DNA of 64,000 bases from VXYK01 sp965221585. Lineage in GTDB: Bacteria > Actinomycetota > Acidimicrobiia > Acidimicrobiales > Aldehydirespiratoraceae. Shown here one piece after another: positions 42,056 to 50,267 of the stretch (position 1 is its first letter; each line of letters starts with the position of its first letter). The stretch covers positions 744,001 to 808,000 of the forward strand of contig OZ244898.1 of assembly GCA_965221585.1 (NCBI GenBank). Direction: 5' to 3'. A program made the translations under genes and the position numbers. The notes below the pieces were generated by a model. That model was not told where the DNA came from, ran no database searches, and saw only the letters and a list, made by a program, of their open reading frames with translations.

Positions 42056-44895
42056 GACCGGTGCGTTTGGAGATGAAAGGCTTTGGCGCGTTTCGCGAAA
42101 AGACTGTGGTGGACTTCAGCGACTTGGAACTAGCTGCTTTCGTCGGAGTCACGGGTTCCGGCAAGTCCACAATCATCGACGGCATCACCTTCGCCTTGTT
42201 CGGAGTGGTCGCCCGCTATGACGATCGCCGCGCCGTCGCTCCGGCGATCAACCAGATGGTTCCTGAGGCTCGGGTTTCTTTCGAGTTCGAGGTGGACAAC
42301 AAGCGATACACCGCGGTGCGGGTGGCGCGGCGCAACGAAAAAGGCGCGAGTACCAAAGAGGCACGCTTGGAGCACGCCAGCGATGTCCTAGCTGGTCGAG
42401 CCAGCGAAATGGACCAGGCGGTTGAGGAGGTTTTGGGTCTTGACTTCGATCGGTTTACCAAGACCGTGGTTCTGCCCCAAGGTCGCTTTGCTGCCTTTCT
42501 ACATGATAAACCCTCAGACCTTCAGGAACTCTTGCGCCAGTTGCTTGACCTAGTCATATATGAACGAATGGGTGCACAAGCGCGACTCCGAGCCAACGCC
42601 GCCGGTAACCAGTTGGAGGTGCTTGAACCAAGGCTCGAAGCGGAGGTACCCAGCGAGGAGCAGATCGCGTCGTTGGCCGCCGCGCTTGAATCTGTGACCG
42701 AGGCACAGGCGGCCTTACAACGTTCGTTGGCAGAACTCGCTGAGAGCGACGAAGCCGTCGCGGCAGCGAACGACCACGCCGAAGGATTAGGGGTGCTGAC
42801 GTTAGCTGTCGCCGCTGTGACCGTGCCCAAAGAAGCGTTGGCGCTTGGTACAGAATTGCAAAAAGCGCAGGTGTCGCTCGAAGATGCGATTGAGTGTCTA
42901 ATGCAGGCTTCGGAAGAAGCGCGAGAAGCAGAACAAGCAGAAAAAGAGGGACCCAACATAGAGGCTTGCCGTTTGCTAATCGCCAGATACGGTCAGTTGG
43001 CTGAACTGACGGAGACTTTGTCGAGACTTGATGAAGAATGCAAGACAGTCGAGGTGCAGCACCGTGAGGCCACAGCGCGGGCTTCAGAGATTCGGGAACG
43101 ACTGGATGCCCGAGAAGAGGCTGTGGAGAAGGCGAGTGGTGCGGTCGATTCGGCGCAGGAAGCAGCAGATGCTGGTCCCGACTTAGCCCAGTTGGGCCGT
43201 TGGCGCTACCAATTTGATGAGTTGGAGCGCCTGAGAGACCAACTAGAAGCCGCAAACGAAGCCCTAGACGTTGAGAAAGTACGTGAGGCTGCGGCCCGTG
43301 AGGCTTTTGAAGAGGCGCAAGAGATCTTTCGCGAAAGCGCCGGGATTCTTGACCGAGTCCGAACGGTGAAGCAGGCAGAGGGTCTGGTATCTCAACTTGT
43401 TGAGGGTGAACCTTGCCCGGTGTGTCGTCAAGTGGTAAACGAACTGCCCGCGCACGACCATGATAGCGAATTGGAAGAGATTGAAAGAGTTCACCGCGAA
43501 GCGGAAGACGCCAAGCATGAGCACGAGAATGCTCTCCGTGAAGCTGGTGCTGCCTTGGCCAAAGCCAACGCAGCGGTCGACTCCTTTGCGGGTCAGCAGG
43601 GCGAACTCATTGACAAACTCGCTAGTGCCCCCAACGAAACCAAACTTGACCAGCAAGCAGCACTGGCCGAAGATCTAACGGCGGCTGTGACGCAAGCCCA
43701 AGCAGCATTGACAGCGGCACGGCAGGCGGAAACCGAAATCAAAGAAAGAGCCGAAACCAACGAGATTCTTGAAACAGAGCGAGAATACGAACGCCGACTG
43801 ACCAGCGCAACCGCTCGCCGGGAAGCGTGTATTTCTCAACGTGCTCAGGTCGCTGAGGAACTAGCGGGTCAACCCGACGAGGCAACCCTCGAGAACGACA
43901 TCGCTCTGGCCGAACAACTAGCCGCGACTTGCCAACGTGTGCAAGCGGCTGAGACTGAGGCGAAGCAGACAGAACAGAAGGAGCGTGATGCCATAGAAAA
44001 ACTGGCCGAGGCGGAACTTGACGCGCGCAAGGAATTCGCCAAGTGCCGTGATGGCTTCGCCCTTCTGCAACCGCCGACGCCCCAAGCGTCGCTGGTACAA
44101 GACTGGCAGGAGTTGGCGTCTTGGGCAGCGCAGCTTGCTGCCGAGTTGACCCCCGAACTCGAACATGCAAACGAGCGTGTTATCGAGGAAAAGAATCGAC
44201 ATGCAGAACACGTCGAGGCTGCCCGTGCGGTTTGCACACCTCACTTCGATCCATCTGATGACCCGAATCGTTGGCAAATCGAGATGGCGACCGTGGTTGA
44301 GCGTGCCAACAGCGACCATGAAGGGGCCTGTCGTCAACGTCGGCAAATGGCAGAGCTAGAGACACAAGTTGAGGCACTGCGCACGGAACGAGAAGTGGCG
44401 AACGAACTAGGCCGGCTTCTTCGTTCAGACGGATTCGAGAAGTGGCTGCTGGAAGAAGCTGTGGGAGATCTAATGAGTCGAGCCAGTGAGCGGCTACTGC
44501 AACTATCCAATCGGCAGTATTCGTTTTCTGCCGACAGCACCGACTTCAGTATCTGCGATCACCACAACGCTGATCAGGTGCGACCGGCAAAGACACTCTC
44601 AGGCGGAGAAACCTTCCTGGCCAGTCTCGCTCTGGCCCTAGCGCTCAGCGACAGCCACGCAGAGCTCGCGCCAGAGGGCGCCCCGGGTCTCGAATCTCTG
44701 TTTCTCGACGAAGGATTCGGCACCCTCGACCCCGAGACCCTCGATGTCACCGCGGCTGCGATCGAGGAACTAGGAGCTTCTGGTCGCATGGTCGGGATCG
44801 TCACCCATATTCGCGAGTTGGCCGAGCGTATGCCGATTCGCTTTGAAGTCACAAAGACTCCCACAACTTCCACCGTCGCCAGAGTGACCGCCTGA
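42052..44895 (+). CDS. sbcC: SbcC/Rad50-type SMC ATPase
   Basis: The 947-residue protein has an N-terminal Walker A, VTGSGKSTIIDGITFALFG (from about 34), long coiled coils of about 170-840, and a zinc hook CPVC (455-458) in the middle. The C-terminal motor lobe holds LSGGETFLASLALAL and Walker B LFLDEGFGTLD. The arrangement is the classical Rad50/SbcC layout. With SbcD it binds and trims DNA ends; here it lies in one run with HerA, a methylase and NurA. The coding sequence uses CTA and TTA leucine codons more than the housekeeping neighbours, by eye. Confidence 0.95.
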   Translation: MRPVRLEMKGFGAFREKTVVDFSDLELAAFVGVTGSGKSTIIDGITFALFGVVARYDDRRAVAPAINQMVPEARVSFEFEVDNKRYTAVRVARRNEKGASTKEARLEHASDVLAGRASEMDQAVEEVLGLDFDRFTKTVVLPQGRFAAFLHDKPSDLQELLRQLLDLVIYERMGAQARLRANAAGNQLEVLEPRLEAEVPSEEQIASLAAALESVTEAQAALQRSLAELAESDEAVAAANDHAEGLGVLTLAVAAVTVPKEALALGTELQKAQVSLEDAIECLMQASEEAREAEQAEKEGPNIEACRLLIARYGQLAELTETLSRLDEECKTVEVQHREATARASEIRERLDAREEAVEKASGAVDSAQEAADAGPDLAQLGRWRYQFDELERLRDQLEAANEALDVEKVREAAAREAFEEAQEIFRESAGILDRVRTVKQAEGLVSQLVEGEPCPVCRQVVNELPAHDHDSELEEIERVHREAEDAKHEHENALREAGAALAKANAAVDSFAGQQGELIDKLASAPNETKLDQQAALAEDLTAAVTQAQAALTAARQAETEIKERAETNEILETEREYERRLTSATARREACISQRAQVAEELAGQPDEATLENDIALAEQLAATCQRVQAAETEAKQTEQKERDAIEKLAEAELDARKEFAKCRDGFALLQPPTPQASLVQDWQELASWAAQLAAELTPELEHANERVIEEKNRHAEHVEAARAVCTPHFDPSDDPNRWQIEMATVVERANSDHEGACRQRRQMAELETQVEALRTEREVANELGRLLRSDGFEKWLLEEAVGDLMSRASERLLQLSNRQYSFSADSTDFSICDHHNADQVRPAKTLSGGETFLASLALALALSDSHAELAPEGAPGLESLFLDEGFGTLDPETLDVTAAAIEELGASGRMVGIVTHIRELAERMPIRFEVTKTPTTSTVARVTA

Positions 44896-44964
44896 TCGCG
44901 TGAAACCATCCGCGCGTGAAATAGGTACTCAATCCCGCGTGGCCACCGCGAGCGAGTCCAGAGG

Positions 44965-44970
44965 TATACT
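44965..44970 (+). promoter_or_regulatory. -10 box for the toxin-antitoxin pair
   Basis: TATACT ends 7 bases before the antitoxin ATG at 44978. The GGTATACTGTCTGGTAT around it is partly repetitive (GGTAT twice) and could be where the antitoxin represses its own promoter. Confidence 0.55.
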
Positions 44971-44977
44971 GTCTGGT

Positions 44978-45199
44978 ATGTCTGATTCTACTACCATTAA
45001 GGTCTCGGTCCGGACCCGTGATGCCCTGCGTCTGCTCGCTGATCGCCAGGGGCTGACGTTCGACGCGCAGCTTGAGAGGATGATCCGACGGGAACGTCGT
45101 CGCATCATGGGTGCCCAGCTCGCAAGCGCCCGATTTGATGCTGCCGCAGAAGTCGTGCTCGACGCGTCTGCAAGTGATGTCGCTGATGCGAGCGGGTGA
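44978..45199 (+). CDS. Ribbon-helix-helix-type antitoxin (MazE-like)
   Basis: The 73-residue protein MSDSTTIKVSVRTRDALRLL has a beta strand (TIKVSV), then two helices through about 45, matching a ribbon-helix-helix DNA-binding unit. The acidic/alanine tail (AAAEVVLDASASDVADASG) is the likely toxin-binding part. It overlaps the toxin start by 14 bases. The TATACT box 7 bases upstream suggests a leaderless, self-regulated operon inside the SbcC-methylase gap. Confidence 0.8.
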   Translation: MSDSTTIKVSVRTRDALRLLADRQGLTFDAQLERMIRRERRRIMGAQLASARFDAAAEVVLDASASDVADASG

Positions 45200-45500
45200 C
45201 GTTGTACGTTGCGATTTCGGGACGCCAGCGAGGGGCGAGGCTGGATTTGTGCGGCCTGCGATCATCGTCACCTCCGATGATGTGCTTGAGTTCCGGCAAC
45301 ACGCGATTGTGGTCGTCCCCTGCACGACCACGAGGCGAGGATGGTTGAGCGAGGTTGATGTCACGGAGTTTGGTGTCGCTCAGGCACACCTCCCGACGAC
45401 GATCAGCGTCGACCGTGTTGTCGAGTCGACAGGCGTGAATATCGGATCCGTCGCGTTGCAACAGATTCGAGAACTCATCGCCGACTTGCTCGGACTCTGA
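45186..45500 (+). CDS. MazF/PemK-type mRNA interferase toxin
   Basis: The 104-residue protein starts MRAGDVVRCDFGTPARGEAG and has the MazF landmarks RPAIIVTSDD (23-32) and VVVPCTTTRR (42-51), ending with a NIGSVALQQIRELIADLL helix. It should cut RNA and be neutralised by the antitoxin just upstream. The ATG at 45186 overlaps the antitoxin by 14 bases; an ATG three codons earlier (45177) is also possible. Confidence 0.87.
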   Translation: MRAGDVVRCDFGTPARGEAGFVRPAIIVTSDDVLEFRQHAIVVVPCTTTRRGWLSEVDVTEFGVAQAHLPTTISVDRVVESTGVNIGSVALQQIRELIADLLGL

Positions 45501-45614
45501 TCAAAGCCCGGGCTCAACGGTAGAAGCCCAGGGCGCTATCGTCAGTGCCGAGGTCCTTGGAAGATCGGAGCACCCGGTTGGGGAGACAAAGGGAGATAGG
45601 GCAGGCACGATGTG

Positions 45615-45641
45615 CACGCGAGAAGGGCGGTTCCTCGCGTG
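45615..45641. repeat. Inverted repeat upstream of the DNA methylase
   Basis: CACGCGAG (45615-45622) and CTCGCGTG (45634-45641) are perfect complements separated by 11 bases. They lie about 52 bases before the methylase start and after the toxin stop. This could be a terminator stem for the TA operon or an operator for the methylase-nuclease genes; no T-tract follows, so a classical terminator is unlikely. The rest of the 192-base gap shows only an AGCCCGGGCT palindrome near 45505. Confidence 0.5.
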
Positions 45642-45692
45642 TCTAGGTTACGACAAGTCTGATCTTGACGTTCTGTTTGAGTAGCAGCGCTC

Positions 45693-47801
45693 ATGAAAGC
45701 CGATGCTGAAACGGTTGAACCTGCCGTAGAGAACGCGGTTGTAGACCTTGGGAACGCCGTATTGGGCGACAGTACCGATATGCGCGAACAGATCAACAGT
45801 GAAGAAACAACCGAGCAGGACCTATATCGCGAATCACTGAGCTTGCTGTTCGGGTTGTTCTTTGAGGGACTTGACATCTCCCGGTTACGCGAGATCGCCA
45901 GCGGTGATTCGTTCGAAGAAGTCGCTCGACGGATTCGAACTGAACTCGACGCGGCACAACTCGCGTCGGCATACGAGTCGCTGCTGGAACTGACATTCAG
46001 AGTAGACACTGACTCGTGGGTGGTGTCGCTTGACCGCGCTAAACGACACGACCGCAAGACCACGGGCAGTTACTACACGCCCTCGGCGCTCGTGGGGCGC
46101 ATACTCGATTGGACCCTCGACCCAGCGATCAACAATGCACTGTCTGCCTGTGACCCGGAAACCACGCTGCTCGATCTTAAGGTCCTCGACCCCGCGTGCG
46201 GATCGGGCCATTTCCTCTCAGCGGCAGCTAACCGAATGGGCTCGGCGCTCGCAGCGCTGCGCGCCGCGCAATCAAGTCCATCGGCCGCAGAGATCGAGCG
46301 AGCGCATGGTGATGTCGTACAGAACTGCATTTTTGGTGTCGACATCGACCCGATAGCGGTCGAACTATGCAAGTTCGCTCTTTTGTCCGGCTCTAGTGAA
46401 TCGACAACCACGGAGAACGCGGCGCTCAATTGCCGGATCCGCTGTGGTAATTCGCTTCTCGGGCTTACCCCGAAGCTGCTCGCCGATAGTACGCACAACG
46501 AGTTGGACGTCGACCACCTCCGCCCGTTTCATTGGCATCTTGAGTTTCCTGATGTTTTCAGGGGTACCCAAGCTAATTCCACTACGGGCTGGTTTGGTGG
46601 CTTTGATGTGATCGTGGGCAATCCGCCGTTTCTGAACCAGCTCAAGACTTCCACAGTTCAGTCGAAGAAAATTGCCGCGTTTTTGAAACGCAGGTACCCG
46701 GGGGTTGCGAAGGGCTACACCGACACCGCAGCGGTGTTCGCGGAACTCTCATCGCAACTCGTACGTCCGGACTGCGGACGGGTGGGCCTAGTCCAACCGG
46801 TCAGCATTCTTGCGTCTGGAGACACGATCGGAGTGCGGCGGACTCTGACTGATCGAGGAACTCTTGAAACCCTGTGGGTTGCGAGCGAAGGAGTATTCGG
46901 TGCTTCAGTACGAACTTGCGTGGTGGTATTTCGTAATGGAGAAAAACCATCGACAGGAGAGCTTCGTCGTTTCGTCGGACTCGACTTCAGTCCTCTCTCA
47001 CCGCTCCCGATCAGCGAAGACGAAATCGATGACATGGAGACTTGGGCACCGTTGATTGCAGATGGTTTCGGCGTCCCCGCGGTCGAACTGGACCAAAGCC
47101 ACACGTTGGGCGAGGTACTTGAGGCCACCGCCGATTTCAGAGACCAGTACTATGGCCTCGTACCTTTCGTTGAGGAAGCCCACGGGCGAGTTCCGGACGG
47201 GGTTGGTTGCGCAGCTCTGGTCACGGTTGGTCTCATTGAGCCCGCCGATCTTCTGTGGGGAAAGCGCCCGACCAAGTTCAACAAAGTGAGTTACAATTCA
47301 CCCGTAGTTGACCTTGAGCGTTTACGTATAGAGAGCGATTTGGGCGATTGGGCAACCACCCGATTGGTGCCAAAGTTGCTGCTCGCTACCCAGACACGCG
47401 TCGTTGAGGTTGTCGTCGACGAATCGGGGGTGCTGTTGCCGTCCGTCCCAGTGATCACGGTTACGACCCAAGACATCAGTCTTTGGCATGCGGCTGTGGC
47501 GTTGATGTCCCCTCCGATCACTGCATGGGTCGCAGCCAGATACATGGGCGCTGCTCTCAGCATTGGTGCTCTCAAGTTGAGCGCTTCACAGGTTCAGAAC
47601 CTGCCGATGCCCGCGGCGTCTGCTGACTGGGACCGTGCCGCGCAAATGATCCGGGGGGCCACCGGTCCAAGTTCGTCACCGGAGCGCAGGCAGAAACTGG
47701 TAGATGCTGGCTCGTTGATGTGTAACGCTTACCGTGTAGCTGATACCGATCAACTAATGAACTGGTGGTGTAACCGCCTCGGCAAGGAGCGGTCGTCGTG
47801 A
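45693..47801 (+). CDS. N6-adenine DNA methyltransferase (Eco57I/TaqI-like, no linked endonuclease)
   Basis: The 702-residue protein has SAM motif I VLDPACGSGHFL (from about 164), a helical insertion, and the catalytic IVGNPPFLNQL (NPPF at about 310-313), i.e. the N6-A gamma-class order. The middle and C-terminal part, with LWGKRPTKFNKVSYN, resembles the TaqI-like specificity region. No PD-D/ExK or GIY-YIG nuclease is present in it, so it is not a type IIG fusion. Its stop overlaps the NurA start by 4 bases (ATGA), making the two a translational pair. It could mark host DNA against the HerA-NurA/SbcCD machinery, which is inference. Confidence 0.9.
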   Translation: MKADAETVEPAVENAVVDLGNAVLGDSTDMREQINSEETTEQDLYRESLSLLFGLFFEGLDISRLREIASGDSFEEVARRIRTELDAAQLASAYESLLELTFRVDTDSWVVSLDRAKRHDRKTTGSYYTPSALVGRILDWTLDPAINNALSACDPETTLLDLKVLDPACGSGHFLSAAANRMGSALAALRAAQSSPSAAEIERAHGDVVQNCIFGVDIDPIAVELCKFALLSGSSESTTTENAALNCRIRCGNSLLGLTPKLLADSTHNELDVDHLRPFHWHLEFPDVFRGTQANSTTGWFGGFDVIVGNPPFLNQLKTSTVQSKKIAAFLKRRYPGVAKGYTDTAAVFAELSSQLVRPDCGRVGLVQPVSILASGDTIGVRRTLTDRGTLETLWVASEGVFGASVRTCVVVFRNGEKPSTGELRRFVGLDFSPLSPLPISEDEIDDMETWAPLIADGFGVPAVELDQSHTLGEVLEATADFRDQYYGLVPFVEEAHGRVPDGVGCAALVTVGLIEPADLLWGKRPTKFNKVSYNSPVVDLERLRIESDLGDWATTRLVPKLLLATQTRVVEVVVDESGVLLPSVPVITVTTQDISLWHAAVALMSPPITAWVAARYMGAALSIGALKLSASQVQNLPMPAASADWDRAAQMIRGATGPSSSPERRQKLVDAGSLMCNAYRVADTDQLMNWWCNRLGKERSS

Positions 47802-48712
47802 AGTTCAGTGTCGAGACTTGGGCACCGGAATATGGGATAGGCCTAGACATCGAACAGTTGGAGGACTCAACGGACACTGTTGACGTTGGACTCGAAGTCG
47901 ATGCTGATGATTGGACCCCAGTAATGCCCGTGGTGATTGATGTACCCGAGTGCATCGTGTTCGTTGATGGCGTTCGGCGAATCGACGCACGCGTTTGGAT
48001 CAGTGACGGCGAACTCGTACACCCCGGCGTTTGTGCTTCAGTAGCTGCGGGCGCGGTGCGCTGCACGCCGAGCCAAGCCGATATCGTTGAATCGTCGGTG
48101 CGGAGAGGGGTCTACGCGTCGCCGTCTGAGGTCACAGGACCGATCGTGACCCGCCACGGCACATACGAGTTCGTTGCTTGTACAAGCGCCGCTCCTGACG
48201 ACATTTACAACGGCATTCATGAGCAGATGACGCGCTTGGAGACCAATTTCGGATACGACGACGCCGACATAGTTGTCTTCGACGGTCCGTTGCGCGGCCG
48301 CACGAACTCCAATGCTGTCGGCTACGTCAAGACTCACAACGTCCAGTATCTGCCTGAGCCTCAACAATCGGTCCTGCAGAGCCTCAAAGCAGGACAGCGG
48401 ACCCCGTTGTTTCTGATTGGCGGTAGGGGTTTCACCCGCTGGTCCTGGTACTTGCGTTTGCCTGGACCGCGGAGCCATCCCCACGCAGGCATCATCCGCT
48501 GCGAACTGCCAGGTACTGGCTCGGCCGCGAATGCGATTCAAAAAGCTAGCGAAGTAACGGCGGCACTCCAGCGCTTCGCGAGCGAAGCACACAAGGAAAC
48601 TCGCGCGCCGCAGAACTTGTACCCGATTGCCGGCCTTGAGAACCGACTGCGCCGTCTGCTTGGAGACCAGCAGATCCTTGAGCGTGCCCTTCGGATCACT
48701 GCTTTGAGTTGA
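47798..48712 (+). CDS. NurA-like DNA nuclease
   Basis: The 304-residue protein has IVFVDGVRR (Asp57) for the first metal site, DIVVFDGPLRG (Asp162) for the second, then AVGYVKTH (Lys178) and RWSWYLRL (214-221) followed by IIRCELPG (Glu236). This is the NurA order: DG near the start, DGpL in the middle, and the RxSWYLR block. NurA proteins are 5'-3' exonucleases and endonucleases stimulated by HerA. The link with HerA at 39121 supports the call, although five genes lie between. It is translationally coupled to the methylase. Confidence 0.85.
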   Translation: MKFSVETWAPEYGIGLDIEQLEDSTDTVDVGLEVDADDWTPVMPVVIDVPECIVFVDGVRRIDARVWISDGELVHPGVCASVAAGAVRCTPSQADIVESSVRRGVYASPSEVTGPIVTRHGTYEFVACTSAAPDDIYNGIHEQMTRLETNFGYDDADIVVFDGPLRGRTNSNAVGYVKTHNVQYLPEPQQSVLQSLKAGQRTPLFLIGGRGFTRWSWYLRLPGPRSHPHAGIIRCELPGTGSAANAIQKASEVTAALQRFASEAHKETRAPQNLYPIAGLENRLRRLLGDQQILERALRITALS

Positions 48713-48788
48713 GATGTGACGACGGCACAAGTTCAGAGCACCCGCTTGGGTACGGTGGGAGTGTGGATGACTACGGGATGCGCACCGG

Positions 48789-50267
48789 ATGAAGCTGCTC
48801 GGCCGAAACCGTCGTGTCACGGATCGCCGCGAGCACGTCGATCCGTGCGTGGACGATCTGATAGGGGCTCTTGGCGCGGACCGAGTGCGTGCGGATGAAG
48901 CGGCTCGGCATCTCGCCAGCGCCGATGCCTCGATCTTCACCGGCGGTGCCGCGGGGCCGGTCTGCTTCCCCGACTCCACCGAGCATGTGCAGGCGATCAT
49001 GGCGGTTGCCGCGAGACACGACCGGGCGGTGCTGCCCCGAGGCGCGGGTTCGGGCCTGAGCGGTGGGGCCGCGCCGCTCGGCGACCCCATCGTGGTCAGC
49101 ACCACCCGCATGAACCAGGTGCTCGAGATCGATGTCGAGGATCGTGTTGCCTGGGTGCAACCCGGCGTGGTCAACCTCGACCTGACGAGACAGACCACGC
49201 CGCTGGGCCTGCATTTTGCTCCCGACCCGTCGTCGCAACAGGTGTGCACGATCGGCGGCAATGTGGCCAACAACTCGGGCGGGCCCCACTGCCTGGCCTA
49301 TGGCGTCACCAGCGCACACGTGCTGGCTGTGGAAGTGGTTCTGTCCAGCGGTGAAGCCGTGGTGCTCGGCGGGCTCGAGGGCGAACCCGCCGGATATGAC
49401 CTGCGAGGCGCTTTCGTCGGTTCTGAGGGCATGTTCGGGATCGCCACCAAGGTAGCGGTGCGTTTGACTCTCAACCCTGAGAGCGTCAAGACGCTGATGC
49501 TGTCGTTCGACACCGTGGCGGACGCTGCGGCCACCGTGGGTGCGGTCATCGCATCGGGGCTGGTGCCTGCAGCCATCGAGATGATGGACAGGCGCTGCGT
49601 CGCCGCGGTTGAGGATTTTGTGCACGCCGGTTATCCCCGTGATGCCGCAGCGGTACTGCTGATCGAGGTTGACGGCCTGGAGCGCGGCGTCGCCGCAGAC
49701 ACCGAGACAGTCTCGGAGATCGCCCGCTCCCATGGCGGGAACGTGCGCGTGGCGGCCGACGAAGCAGAGCGGGCTCTGCTCTGGAAAGGCCGCAAGAGCG
49801 CCTTCGGCGCGATCGCTAGGATCGCTCCCGATTACTACCTCCACGACACCGTTGTGCCTCGTTCAAAGCTCGTCGAGGTGCTCGAGGCCGTTTATGAGAT
49901 CGTCGATCGCCATGAGCTGATGGTGGTCAACGTCTTCCACGCGGGCGACGGCAACCTTCATCCGTTGATGGCCTATGACTCGCTCGAACCTGGTGCAGAT
50001 GAGCGGGTAGCTGCGGCCAGCCGGGAGATACTCGAACTGTCGCTGGCGGTGGGTGGAGTCTTGTCGGGCGAGCACGGGATCGGCGTCGAAAAACGCGATT
50101 TCATGACGGACCAGTTCAGCAGCGCCGACCTCGAGCAGCAGGCACTGCTGCGCCGCGCTTTCGACCCGCACTGCCGCCTGAACCCCGGCAAGGTCCTGCC
50201 GTCTGCGCACAGCTGCGCGGACATTGCCTCGTTGTCGGCGTCGAAAGCTGACGGGGTCTGGGGATGA
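48789..50267 (+). CDS. glcD: Glycolate oxidase subunit GlcD
   Basis: The 492-residue FAD enzyme has RGAGSGLSGGA and APDPSSQQVCTIGGNVANNSGG of the FAD_binding_4 domain, then FVGSEGMFGIATKVAVRL and the C-terminal cap with VVNVFHAGDGNLHPL and SGEHGIGVEKRDFM. A TGA at 48768 lies in frame upstream, so the start must be the ATG at 48789 or later. It oxidises glycolate (or a related hydroxy acid) to glyoxylate. Its stop overlaps the GlcE start by 4 bases. Confidence 0.95.
   Translation: MKLLGRNRRVTDRREHVDPCVDDLIGALGADRVRADEAARHLASADASIFTGGAAGPVCFPDSTEHVQAIMAVAARHDRAVLPRGAGSGLSGGAAPLGDPIVVSTTRMNQVLEIDVEDRVAWVQPGVVNLDLTRQTTPLGLHFAPDPSSQQVCTIGGNVANNSGGPHCLAYGVTSAHVLAVEVVLSSGEAVVLGGLEGEPAGYDLRGAFVGSEGMFGIATKVAVRLTLNPESVKTLMLSFDTVADAAATVGAVIASGLVPAAIEMMDRRCVAAVEDFVHAGYPRDAAAVLLIEVDGLERGVAADTETVSEIARSHGGNVRVAADEAERALLWKGRKSAFGAIARIAPDYYLHDTVVPRSKLVEVLEAVYEIVDRHELMVVNVFHAGDGNLHPLMAYDSLEPGADERVAAASREILELSLAVGGVLSGEHGIGVEKRDFMTDQFSSADLEQQALLRRAFDPHCRLNPGKVLPSAHSCADIASLSASKADGVWG

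Larger units (their letters stand above)
39121..48712 (+). other. Candidate HerA-SbcCD-methylase-NurA defence or repair locus
   Basis: Six coding units and one TA pair lie in one orientation: HerA, SbcD, SbcC (4-base overlap), MazF-type TA, N6-methylase and NurA (4-base overlap). The combination of the archaeal-type resection set with a DNA methyltransferase is described in the findings. Third-position use looks less G+C-rich than in the flanks, by eye only. Confidence 0.7.

Noticed and set aside
45693..47801. BREX PglX or a type IIG enzyme
   Set aside because: The protein is too short for PglX, no BREX genes lie nearby, and no nuclease domain is visible.
48038..49273. 411-residue minus-strand frame across NurA and GlcD
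   Set aside because: It crosses two real genes and has no recognisable domain.
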